Origin: an uncultured Eubacterium sp.
GTDB taxonomy: Bacteria; Bacillota_A; Clostridia; Lachnospirales; Lachnospiraceae
DNA: 6,268 nucleotides
Reading direction: 5' to 3'
NCBI GenBank assembly: GCA_948759685.1
Contig: CAQBGY010000201.1
Span: 1 to 6,268, forward strand
Below, piece by piece: positions 1 through 5,682 of this stretch. Under the pieces are notes generated by a model. It searched no databases and was not told the DNA's origin. It worked only from the letters and a program-made list of their open reading frames with translations. The first letter of the stretch is position 1. Every line of letters begins with the position of its first letter. The translations under genes and the position numbers were made by a program.

Positions 1-34
1 TGATATATGTAAATAGAATTTGCTATTTGCAGGC

Positions 35-75
35 AATAAAAATCCCTCCAAACTTCAAAAAGCGAAGTCGGAGGG
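35..75 (-). terminator. Intrinsic terminator at the end of the transporter operon
   Basis: Read on the minus strand, CCCTCC (75-70) and GACTTC pair with GAAGT and GGAGGG (49-44) around a short T-rich loop, with small bulges between the two stem parts. A T-rich run, ATTTTTATTG, follows at once (43-34). This is the standard form of a rho-independent terminator for leftward transcription. It lies about 150 nt beyond the stop of the small unknown gene and is the first good terminator after the permease genes, so it probably ends that transcript. Part of its stem can also pair with upstream sequence (see the hairpin cluster). Confidence 0.8.
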
Positions 76-130
76 TGGTTAGGGTATGGCGAAACAGCCC
101 ACCCGAACATCGTTTTTTTTATTTGGTGGG
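44..130. other. Cluster of overlapping, mutually exclusive hairpins
   Basis: Four complementary G/C-rich blocks lie in series. On the minus strand, in order, they are CCCACC (130-125), GGGTGGG (104-98), CCACCCTCC (78-70) and GGAGGG (49-44). Block 1 can pair with block 2, block 2 with block 3, and block 3 with block 4, the last being the terminator. Neighbouring pairings share bases and exclude one another. On the plus strand, an imperfect stem from 63-78 with 99-112 (CGA/TCG, GT/AC, GGGTGG/CCACCC) is followed directly by eight T (113-120), so the same DNA may also terminate rightward transcription. The pairings are directly visible; any role beyond termination is inference. I see no convincing gene in 1-222. 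Confidence 0.5.
63..120 (+). terminator. Possible plus-strand intrinsic terminator
   Basis: On the plus strand, GGGTGG (73-78) pairs with CCACCC (99-104). The stem extends outward imperfectly, with GT/AC and CGA/TCG, to base 112. Eight T follow immediately (113-120). The stem has a bulge and a loop of about 20 nt, so it is weaker than the minus-strand terminator it overlaps. It would make sense if a convergent gene lay to the left of the window, which cannot be seen. Confidence 0.35.
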
Positions 131-222
131 TCTGATTTGCTGTTTTTACATAGTAAACGCCTATATGTTATGAATAATATTCCAAGGTCACTATCAATGT
201 TGCGTTTATTTCTTTCCAGTAA

Positions 223-684
223 TTATCTATTAAATGCTTTATATGTCTGTAATACAATTTCTGTATAGCATCCGCTTTCATCACAATAAGTTTTCATATC
301 ACCATTTAGATAGACAATGTAATTTTTAAATTCTGTAATATCTGATTCTGTTTTTTTATTCTCGCAAGATATACCGTTCAACAAATTTACTATATCATCA
401 GGGAATTCTACATATAATGCTCTTAACAAGAAACCTTTATCTGTAACTTTCATTCGCAGCTCATTTCCAGAATGGCAATTCTCCAAATAGACCGCTACTA
501 AAGATTTCAAGCCAAACTCTAAACAGAAGTTATTGCCTTTTACTATGCAGCCAAAACCATCATCTGCATCCAGTGAAAAATGCACATTCTGCTGCCTTGC
601 CATTTGTTGTATTTCTTCCATTATTTCTATACCAATCAACGCAAGTTCAATATCATTGCTATCTGCTTTAGTATAATGTTTCAA
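223..684 (-). CDS. Unrecognised small cytosolic protein, possibly 5'-disrupted
   Basis: I do not recognise this protein. The open frame gives 153 residues from a TTG codon. It has no signal peptide or membrane segment and is predominantly hydrophilic. It looks like a mixed alpha/beta soluble protein, with an N-terminal helix-like stretch (about 10-32), a DADDGFGC segment (39-46), and six cysteines (46, 54, 70, 107, 134, 139). The TTG at 684 has no convincing ribosome binding site. A far better start, the ATG at 714-712, overlaps the ATPase stop and is in the same frame, but a TAG at 693-691 interrupts it after seven codons. The first internal ATG is codon 22. The DNA is much more AT-rich than its neighbours: 12 of 60 bases in 301-360 are G or C, against 34 of 60 in 901-960 of the ATPase. 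It is the last gene of the apparent transporter operon. It may be a real TTG-started gene, a reinitiated one or a decaying pseudogene; the long intact frame argues that it is or recently was coding. Confidence 0.6.
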   Translation of the reverse strand: MKHYTKADSNDIELALIGIEIMEEIQQMARQQNVHFSLDADDGFGCIVKGNNFCLEFGLKSLVAVYLENCHSGNELRMKVTDKGFLLRALYVEFPDDIVNLLNGISCENKKTESDITEFKNYIVYLNGDMKTYCDESGCYTEIVLQTYKAFNR

Positions 685-690
685 ATCAAA

Positions 691-714
691 CTAGTTTTCA
701 TAAGCAACGGTCAT
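691..714 (-). other. ATGA-coupled start followed by in-frame TAG
   Basis: The last codons of the ATPase supply GGGAGG, then eight bases, then ATG (714-712), which overlaps the ATPase TGA stop (713-711) as ATGA. This is a textbook translational-coupling start. The frame it opens reads seven codons (MTVAYEN), then TAG at 693-691, then TTT GAT and the TTG at 684 that begins the long unknown frame. Everything from ATG 714 down to the stop at 225-223 is thus one frame broken by a single amber codon. TAG also ends the first permease, so it is a normal stop in this genome. Confidence 0.75.
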
Positions 715-1373
715 TTTCCTTTCCTCCCAGATTGATTTAGCCTGTCTAGCATTTTCATTTCCCCACGGTTAAGCTGTAAAACTTCATCCGCCTGCTTTGC
801 CAGTTCATTTGAATGGGTAACGATAACAACACATTTGTTCATCTGATGGGCACATTCTTTTAAGATATTCGCTATTTCGGCTGCGGTATCCTCATCAAGA
901 TTTCCCGTCGGCTCGTCGGCAAGAATGACCTTTGCATCAGAAGCCAACGCACGGGCAATCGCCACACGCTGCTGCTGACCGCCTGATAATTTCAGCACAT
1001 TCCTTTTGCTTTCTTCATCCGTGAGTCCTACACGCTCCAAAATGGGTAATGGCGGCAGCTTTGATGTCAAAGCCACATTTTCCTTTGGCGTTAAATAATC
1101 AATCAGATTATAGCTCTGGAAAATAAATGCTATGTTGTTCTTACGGTGGGCTGAAAGCCCCATTTTCTCAATATCCTGACCGTCATACAAAATCTGTCCG
1201 TTCGATGGGCTGTCCAAGCCGCCTATCAGGGAAAGCAATGTCGTTTTGCCACAGCCTGACGGTCCGAGAATAGCGTACATTTTCCCTTCTTCAACGGAAA
1301 GACTTACACCTTTTAGTACCTTTCTTTTATTTTCATAGGCGTACTCAATGTTATTGAGTTCCATAATATTCAT
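711..1373 (-). CDS. ABC transporter ATP-binding protein, MacB/LolD-like
   Basis: This is the cytoplasmic ATPase that powers the two upstream permeases. In its 220 residues all nucleotide-binding motifs are intact: Walker A GPSGCGKTT (37-45), Q-loop Q86, signature LSGGQ (129-133), Walker B VILADEP (149-155) with catalytic E154, and H-loop H187. GQQQRVAIARALASDAKVIL and DEPTGNLD are typical of the MacB/LolD/FtsE branch. The helical subdomain between ENVAL (98-102) and LSGGQ looks about ten residues shorter than in classical MacB-type proteins. The chosen ATG has GAGG eight bases upstream, which favours it over the in-frame ATG at codon 4. It lies 53 nt after the second permease with no terminator between, so it is probably in the same transcript. 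Its stop overlaps a start signal for the next frame. Having the ATPase last, after both permeases, differs from the ATPase-first order of BceAB-type operons. Substrate unknown. Confidence 0.95.
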   Translation of the reverse strand: MNIMELNNIEYAYENKRKVLKGVSLSVEEGKMYAILGPSGCGKTTLLSLIGGLDSPSNGQILYDGQDIEKMGLSAHRKNNIAFIFQSYNLIDYLTPKENVALTSKLPPLPILERVGLTDEESKRNVLKLSGGQQQRVAIARALASDAKVILADEPTGNLDEDTAAEIANILKECAHQMNKCVVIVTHSNELAKQADEVLQLNRGEMKMLDRLNQSGRKGK

Positions 1374-1426
1374 ATTGATTACCTCGTTTCTTCTTTGATG
1401 GATTTTACAGTTATATCAGGTCAAAC

Positions 1427-2704
1427 TTACTCCATTTGCGAGAGTATTTGCTTTGGCTTAAAGCGCAGGGCGGGTATGCAGGATACTATTACCGCTATAA
1501 TCAGCAGGATACCTCCTGCGACTGCCACCAGAGCGAAATGCTGCGGTGTGACAACCACATTCTCCGCCGCCTTTCCAAAGAGAGTGCCAAGCGTTCCCGC
1601 TACCTGCCTACTGGATAAGTAAGCCAGCGGGAATGCGGCAACCGCTATCAGCGCAGTTTCAAGCACATACTGTAAGATTACAGAAGGCTTTGCGATACCG
1701 ACAGCAAGAAGGATACCCATTTCCCGTTTCCTGCTCCGTATGGACATTGACAAGATAAGGATAATCAGCACCATACTCACAACCGTGATAACAACGATAA
1801 GTGTAGTAATCAGTATTCCAGTATCAGAAAGAGAACTGGAAATGTTTTGATAGACCTCATCGTTGGCAGTGATAATAAAGTTGTCCCAGTTAATTGAGGA
1901 AATGTTCTGTACTTCTTCGATAATATTATTAAGCTCCGCAGCATCTGAAACATAAAAATCTGCCTCTTGAATTTTGTTGCCATCTTCATAATTAACAGCC
2001 ATTTCTTTCATTGCATTGTAGCTGCAAAAAGCATAATCGGTGTAATCCCATAGTGTAGCAGCATCATACATGGTCGCCTCATCATCTTTATCTGCCAGAA
2101 CGTCAAAGATACCCACAAGTTCCATCTCCACTTCGGGATCGTCTGCGTAGGGATTGTTGATACCGGATACTTTATCCCCTAACTTTAGCCCATTCTTTTC
2201 GGCACGATCCCTGCTGAGAATAAGTCCATTCGGCATATCTTCCGTAATATGAGTTCCCTCTACCAATTCAAACCGCCCAGATACGAACAACTCGTTATAT
2301 TCTGAATTGAGAGAACCATAAGTATAAAAGCTGTTGTTAACATCTTCTGTAACGATACTTTCACCTGATTGGGTATAGTAATAAGGCATAGAGACAACCG
2401 CTGCATCATATCCCGCAACTCCATCTACAGAGGAAATTTCTTGAAGCATTTCCTCGGATATAAATTCCTGCGTACTATAGGAACCACCGTCACCGCTTGC
2501 CCAACCGCCTGTGGACAAGTTTCTTTCTACTGTAAAACTCGCTCCCGTTGTTCCACGGACTTCCTCTGTCTGTTCTTCCTGCGCATCTGCGATAGCAAGT
2601 CCTGACAGTACCAGAGTTGTGATGGACAGAAGTAGGCAGAATATGAGCAGCGTCTTTTTCCATTTTCGGACTGTATATAAAATCGCTCTTATTCCTAAAT
2701 TCAT
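1427..2704 (-). CDS. FtsX/MacB-type ABC permease, second copy
   Basis: A 425-residue membrane subunit with the usual four-helix layout of the MacB/FtsX superfamily. TM1 is at about 17-40. A large extracytoplasmic domain follows (about 41-295), with the family-like stretch LILSRDRAEKNGLKLGDKV (161-179). TM2 is at about 296-321, TM3 about 341-365 and TM4 about 388-412. The cytoplasmic turn after TM2, SRKREMGILLAVG, is the conserved FtsX-family segment thought to contact the ATPase. It ends KPKQILSQME, almost the same as the first permease (KPKNILSQMS), and the segment before TM2 also matches (EL..I.E.VQ.I...W), so the two are tandem paralogues. The two probably form a heterodimer driven by the ATPase. 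In this family ATP hydrolysis usually moves the periplasmic or extracellular domain rather than importing a solute. It begins 10 nt after the first permease, with TAGGAGG as ribosome binding site. Confidence 0.93.
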   Translation of the reverse strand: MNLGIRAILYTVRKWKKTLLIFCLLLSITTLVLSGLAIADAQEEQTEEVRGTTGASFTVERNLSTGGWASGDGGSYSTQEFISEEMLQEISSVDGVAGYDAAVVSMPYYYTQSGESIVTEDVNNSFYTYGSLNSEYNELFVSGRFELVEGTHITEDMPNGLILSRDRAEKNGLKLGDKVSGINNPYADDPEVEMELVGIFDVLADKDDEATMYDAATLWDYTDYAFCSYNAMKEMAVNYEDGNKIQEADFYVSDAAELNNIIEEVQNISSINWDNFIITANDEVYQNISSSLSDTGILITTLIVVITVVSMVLIILILSMSIRSRKREMGILLAVGIAKPSVILQYVLETALIAVAAFPLAYLSSRQVAGTLGTLFGKAAENVVVTPQHFALVAVAGGILLIIAVIVSCIPALRFKPKQILSQME

Positions 2705-2717
2705 TGTGCGCCTCCTA
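2705..2717 (-). promoter_or_regulatory. Ribosome binding site fused to the upstream stop codon
   Basis: On the minus strand the TAG stop of the first permease (2717-2715) is itself the beginning of the Shine-Dalgarno sequence TAGGAGG for the second permease, whose ATG follows after seven more bases. A ribosome terminating on the first gene covers the start site of the second. This predicts tight translational coupling and balanced amounts of the two permeases. Confidence 0.85.
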
Positions 2718-4052
2718 ACTCATTTGCGATAAAATGTTCTTTGGTTTCATTTTCATAATCGGATATGCGGCAAGTGCGGTAGATACCAGACAAATCATCA
2801 ATCCAAATGCCCATACAATCACATAATCCGTTGCGGAAATCTCCACTATAATCTCTGAAAGACCTAAATCTTCCGTAGGCTGTTTGGCTGTTTCTGCGTT
2901 CTGCGTCAAATCCACCGTTTCATAGGTTTCCGCTGTAACCTGCGAAAGCAGCCTGCTTCCAATCTGGTTAGAAATGGCTGCACTTGCACCGTAAGAGAGA
3001 AGCAAGGCGATGGCAGCTACGATAAATACCTCAAGCAAATACTGTAACAGTACCGCCCCCTTTGAAATTCCCATTGCAAGGTAAATGCCTGTTTCGTGGA
3101 TACGGCTACGCAATCGCAAGGTCATAAACAGGGCAAGCACTAAAAAACAGATAGCAGACACAACTGCGATAGCAATAAAGACAATATTTTGCAATCCCTC
3201 CAGAGATTTCTTTGCATTTTGATAGTCTTTATCATAGCGGGTCAGCGTACAGCTATTCCAATCCACACCATTGATTTCCTGCACCTGCTCCATAATGTGG
3301 TCAAGTTCCTCTGGGTCATTTACATGAAAATCCCCAAACTGTATATTGGTTTCGTCCTCTGTTCCATAAAGCAGATAAGAAGCGGTGGCAAGGTCGGTAA
3401 AGACAATATTGTCATATAAATCGCAGGATGGTGCAGTCCCGATGGCATCCTGCTCTTTTGTGCTTGTGAAGATTCCTGCAACCGTTACATCTGTGACACG
3501 GTTTTTATCTGTTACATCAGAAAGCTGTATGGTGTCGCCTATGGTAAGCCCATTTCTTTCGGCAAACTTTTCATGTATCAATACTGCATTTCCATTTTCA
3601 GATGTAATGGCTTTTCCCTCCGTCAGCTTGAAACCGCCCTCGGTAAAATAACTGTCATTTTCTGAGTTGGAGCTTGCGACAATCTTTCCTGCGTTTTCAT
3701 ACTCTGCGGGTGTCTGAGCTGCTCCCTCCGTGCTGATTTCCAAAAGTTTTCCGTCTGTATCATAATAATTGGCATAGTAATAAGAACGCAGGATATAATT
3801 TCCGCTCAGTCCGTCTATGGAAAGTATCTGATTTAGCACACTCTCTGTAATACCCGTATCCAAGTGCTTTGCATTAATGGTAAAGTATCCCAACAAGGCT
3901 TTTTTGATATTTGTGTTTGCAGTTATTGTTGCCGACTGGATAGAAAAGCAAGTCAGCACCAGCGTTGCCATAACCAGTAAAAATGCGAGAAGTGTAGCCG
4001 TTTTTCCTTTCTTTCGCACTAAGTATAGGCACACTCGTTTCAGTAAATCCAT
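2715..4052 (-). CDS. FtsX/MacB-type ABC permease, first copy
   Basis: A 445-residue membrane subunit and the first gene of the transporter operon. Predicted layout: TM1 about 19-39, extracytoplasmic domain about 40-287, TM2 about 288-312, TM3 about 332-360, TM4 about 408-432. The MacB-like stretch LIHEKFAERNGLTIGDTIQL is at 158-177. The FtsX-family cytoplasmic segment RSRIHETGIYLAMGISKG (315-332) follows TM2. It ends KPKNILSQMS like its neighbour. The loop between TM3 and TM4 is about 47 residues (361-407), roughly twice that of the second permease, and rich in T, E and Q. The ATG has AAGGAGG four bases upstream, close but strong. Upstream lie a leader of roughly 130 nt and a putative regulated promoter. 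With the second permease and the ATPase it should make one transporter in the cell membrane. Peptide-antibiotic resistance or envelope maintenance are common roles for the family, but the sequence does not decide between them. Confidence 0.93.
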   Translation of the reverse strand: MDLLKRVCLYLVRKKGKTATLLAFLLVMATLVLTCFSIQSATITANTNIKKALLGYFTINAKHLDTGITESVLNQILSIDGLSGNYILRSYYYANYYDTDGKLLEISTEGAAQTPAEYENAGKIVASSNSENDSYFTEGGFKLTEGKAITSENGNAVLIHEKFAERNGLTIGDTIQLSDVTDKNRVTDVTVAGIFTSTKEQDAIGTAPSCDLYDNIVFTDLATASYLLYGTEDETNIQFGDFHVNDPEELDHIMEQVQEINGVDWNSCTLTRYDKDYQNAKKSLEGLQNIVFIAIAVVSAICFLVLALFMTLRLRSRIHETGIYLAMGISKGAVLLQYLLEVFIVAAIALLLSYGASAAISNQIGSRLLSQVTAETYETVDLTQNAETAKQPTEDLGLSEIIVEISATDYVIVWAFGLMICLVSTALAAYPIMKMKPKNILSQMS

Positions 4053-4181
4053 GTTTCCTCCTTTTTGTCCTGTCTCATATAAGTACGCCCGCAGGACTTT
4101 TATTCATCTCGTTTTTCAGTAAGACTAATTCTTTTTTATACTACCTGCCTTTTCACCTCCTTTGCCGCTCCTTTTCTTATC
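4053..4181 (-). promoter_or_regulatory. Long 5' leader of the transporter operon
   Basis: If transcription starts just downstream of the proposed -10, the leader is about 130 nt. It holds AAAGGAGGTGA (4163-4153), which includes a full match to the anti-Shine-Dalgarno sequence but has no ATG, GTG or TTG at usable distance. The only overlapping possibility is a six-codon GTG frame (MKRQVV, 4156 to stop), served by AAAAGGAG 11 nt earlier. Further on, GTCCTG (4067-4072, plus strand) and CAGGAC (4092-4097) form an inverted repeat a few bases before the real ribosome binding site AAGGAGG. No known riboswitch was recognised. Confidence 0.4.
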
Positions 4182-4197
4182 TGAAGCATCATAAGAA
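4174..4197. repeat. 7-bp inverted repeat at the promoter
   Basis: TTCTTAT (4174-4180) and ATAAGAA (4191-4197) form a perfect 7-bp inverted repeat with a 10-nt spacer. The right half overlaps the proposed -10 (4193-4188) and the left half would lie near or just after the transcription start. It could be an operator for a dimeric repressor or a small hairpin at the 5' end of the transcript. The match is short and AT-rich, so chance is possible. Confidence 0.35.
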
Positions 4198-4216
4198 TAC
4201 GAAAAAAAGGTGGAGT
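4188..4216 (-). promoter_or_regulatory. Putative activator-dependent transporter promoter
   Basis: TATGAT (4193-4188, minus strand) is a one-mismatch -10 element. Seventeen bases upstream, the -35 position (4216-4211) reads ACTCCA, a poor match to TTGACA, and lies inside the nearest direct repeat. A good -10 with a -35 replaced by a regulator site is the usual arrangement for promoters activated by PhoB-like response regulators. The start point is not known. Confidence 0.5.
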
Positions 4217-4250
4217 CTGGGTGGAGTTGAGAAGTATTTTAGGTGGAGTT
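4209..4250 (-). repeat. Phased direct repeats, likely response-regulator box
   Basis: On the plus strand, GGTGGAGTC (4209-4217), GGTGGAGTT (4220-4228) and GGTGGAGTT (4242-4250) begin 11 and 22 bp apart. The 11-bp slot between the last two, GAAGTATTT (4231-4239), keeps five of nine bases. The array therefore looks like four units at one helical turn each, the third one decayed. OmpR/PhoB-family regulators bind head-to-tail as dimers on 11-bp direct repeats, and a regulator of that family is encoded next door. The array ends at the -35 of the proposed transporter promoter. The repeats are seen directly; which protein binds them is inferred. Confidence 0.7.
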
Positions 4251-4263
4251 GCCGTTTTAGTGC

Positions 4264-4301
4264 AAAGAAAAAGGCAGACGGCATCATTGCCAATCTGCCT
4301 T
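4264..4301 (-). terminator. Intrinsic terminator after the histidine kinase gene
   Basis: On the minus strand AAGGCAGA (4301-4294) pairs with TCTGCCTT (4278-4271). An inner stem GGCA/TGCC around a four-base loop continues it, with a TT/G internal bulge, and TTTCTTT follows (4270-4264). It begins 19 nt after the kinase stop. It should end the regulator-kinase transcript and so separate it from the transporter operon. Confidence 0.88.
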
Positions 4302-4320
4302 ACAATTATGTTGATTTGTT

Positions 4321-5682
4321 TTAAAAACCGACTGTAAACTTCACGCCGTTTTCTGTGTTTCCCAGTTTGTATGAAATGCGGTGGTGGTCGAAAATCGTCT
4401 TGACAATATACAGACCTAAGCCGCTCCCTCCCGTATTGCGGTTGCGTGATTTATCTACACGAAAAAAGGGAATAAATAGCTGTTCCAAATCTTCATCCTT
4501 AATGTGGACGCCCGTATTATGGACGGTCAGCATGGCATCCGATAATTCTACCTCTACCTCTGCCTGCTCTGGAGAATAGATGACCGCATTATTTATAATA
4601 TTGGAAACAGCCTGCTGTAAAAGCCGCTCGTCACCATGATAAAAAACATTTTGCTGTAGGTGGGAGAGCATCTTTATTTTCTTATCTTCGGCAATGCCCT
4701 TGACCTTTCTGCAACACCTCTCTACCAGACTGGTCATATCCACTTTTTCACGCAAAATCTGAAAATCTGAACCGCCCATTCTCGCCGCAGAAAGAATATC
4801 CTTTACGAGTATTTCCATATCTGTGGCAGTCTTTAAGGCGTGTTTCAGATAAGCGTCCCTGTCTTTATACTCGCCAACCTTATATATCATGCCCTCTAAT
4901 TCACCTTTGATAATAGTAATCGGCGTTTTCAGTTCATGGGAAACGGAAGTAAAAAAATCTATCCGTTGTCTTTCCTGCCTGCGTTGCTTTTCAATATCCG
5001 ATTGTAACTGTTCGTTGGCACTTTGCAGACTTTCAAGAGCCTCGGAGAGCTGTGCGGACATTTCATTCAGACTTCCCGCAAGCTGCCCGATTTCATCACT
5101 TCTGGATTCATCGCATTTCCAAGTCATGTCAAGCCGTGTCATCCGTTTTGCCACGCCGCATATATCAATCAACGGCTTTGAAAAATAACGGGAGCAGACA
5201 TATGCGGCAATAACAGAAATCATCAATATCATTCCTGCGATAAACGGGATAAGCTTTACCAGAATATCATAGGATTGTGCTACCGCAATAAGGCTCGTCG
5301 TTGCAAGCAGGCGGTAGTTTTTTTCTTTATATGTGAAACTGCCAGAACTGCTCAATGTCTTGGCAGCATTATTCTTTTTTTCGTCGTTGCTAATATTAAC
5401 GGCAAGCATTTCATTTCCCGCTTCGTCCTCAATCCGCACAAACGCATTGTTCCGTATAGAAAATGCGAGGATATCCTGCGATATATCTTCCCATCCACTT
5501 TTTTCAAGACTTTCGGTCAGCTTATATAAATCCGTCGTAAACTGGTTTTGAAGCTCCACTTGATAATTTTTCGGAAGAAAGACCATGACCATTCCATAAA
5601 TAAGGATGCAACATACGGTCAGCAATAGGAACATAGTCAAAAATGTCTTTGCCCCGATACTTTCTTTAATTTTCTTTCTCAA
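4321..5682 (-). CDS. Membrane sensor histidine kinase, HAMP-HisKA-HATPase
   Basis: A 453-residue sensor kinase that should autophosphorylate and pass phosphate to the overlapping response regulator. Layout: basic N-terminus MRKKIKES, TM1 about 12-36, an extracellular sensor region of about 100 residues (37-140), TM2 about 141-163, HAMP linker about 164-215, and a coiled-coil-like stretch to about 238. The H-box FFTSVSHELKTP has phospho-acceptor H249. ATP-binding motifs are the N-box NIINN (361-365), a G1 box with NTG (389-391) in place of the usual DxG, the F-box FIPFFR (403-408) and the G2 box GGSGLGL (418-424). All needed residues seem present; Asn in G1 occurs in related Gram-positive kinases. 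The start is TTG: no ATG is available before codon 17, which lies inside TM1, and an in-frame stop lies seven codons upstream. The extracellular domain is too large for a BceS-type intramembrane sensor. The ligand is unknown. An intrinsic terminator follows. Confidence 0.95.
   Translation of the reverse strand: MRKKIKESIGAKTFLTMFLLLTVCCILIYGMVMVFLPKNYQVELQNQFTTDLYKLTESLEKSGWEDISQDILAFSIRNNAFVRIEDEAGNEMLAVNISNDEKKNNAAKTLSSSGSFTYKEKNYRLLATTSLIAVAQSYDILVKLIPFIAGMILMISVIAAYVCSRYFSKPLIDICGVAKRMTRLDMTWKCDESRSDEIGQLAGSLNEMSAQLSEALESLQSANEQLQSDIEKQRRQERQRIDFFTSVSHELKTPITIIKGELEGMIYKVGEYKDRDAYLKHALKTATDMEILVKDILSAARMGGSDFQILREKVDMTSLVERCCRKVKGIAEDKKIKMLSHLQQNVFYHGDERLLQQAVSNIINNAVIYSPEQAEVEVELSDAMLTVHNTGVHIKDEDLEQLFIPFFRVDKSRNRNTGGSGLGLYIVKTIFDHHRISYKLGNTENGVKFTVGF

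Noticed and set aside
11..36. Short inverted repeats AAATAG/CTATTT (11-28) and TTGC/GCAA (27-36), considered as a mobile-element end or attachment site
   Set aside because: They are too short and AT-rich, there is no integrase or transposase nearby, and no matching copy at the other end.
1..167. Minus-strand frame open to the left edge, with an internal ATG at 110
   Set aside because: The ATG follows an A-rich tract with no ribosome binding site, and the frame is read straight through the terminator stem and its T tract. It may continue outside the window but cannot be supported here.
86..268. Plus-strand 60-codon frame starting MAKQPTRTSF
   Set aside because: It runs through the hairpin cluster and T8 tract, then overlaps the unknown minus-strand gene. 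It has no well-spaced ribosome binding site and its low-complexity Phe run comes from the poly-T stretch.
1395..1622. Plus-strand frames opposite the second permease (also 1436-1618, 2369-2605, 2511-2732)
   Set aside because: These are antisense to well-supported permease coding sequence, with no motifs or ribosome binding sites; they are shadows.
711..4052. BceAB-type bacitracin or lantibiotic detoxification transporter
   Set aside because: BceB has about ten helices in one permease and a kinase with almost no extracellular domain. Here there are two four-helix permeases and a kinase with a sensor region of about 100 residues, so MacB/FtsX-like is the safer call.
3189..4122. Plus-strand frames opposite the first permease (3189-3419, 3385-3651, 3877-4122)
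   Set aside because: The opposite strand carries a clear FtsX-type permease with a strong start and conserved ends, so these frames are incidental.
4053..4320. A known riboswitch or small RNA in the gap between kinase and permeases
   Set aside because: Apart from the terminator, the repeats and short inverted repeats, I found no conserved riboswitch core that I recognise.
4355..5551. Plus-strand frames opposite the histidine kinase
   Set aside because: They lie antisense to conserved H, N, F and G boxes and show no family features of their own.
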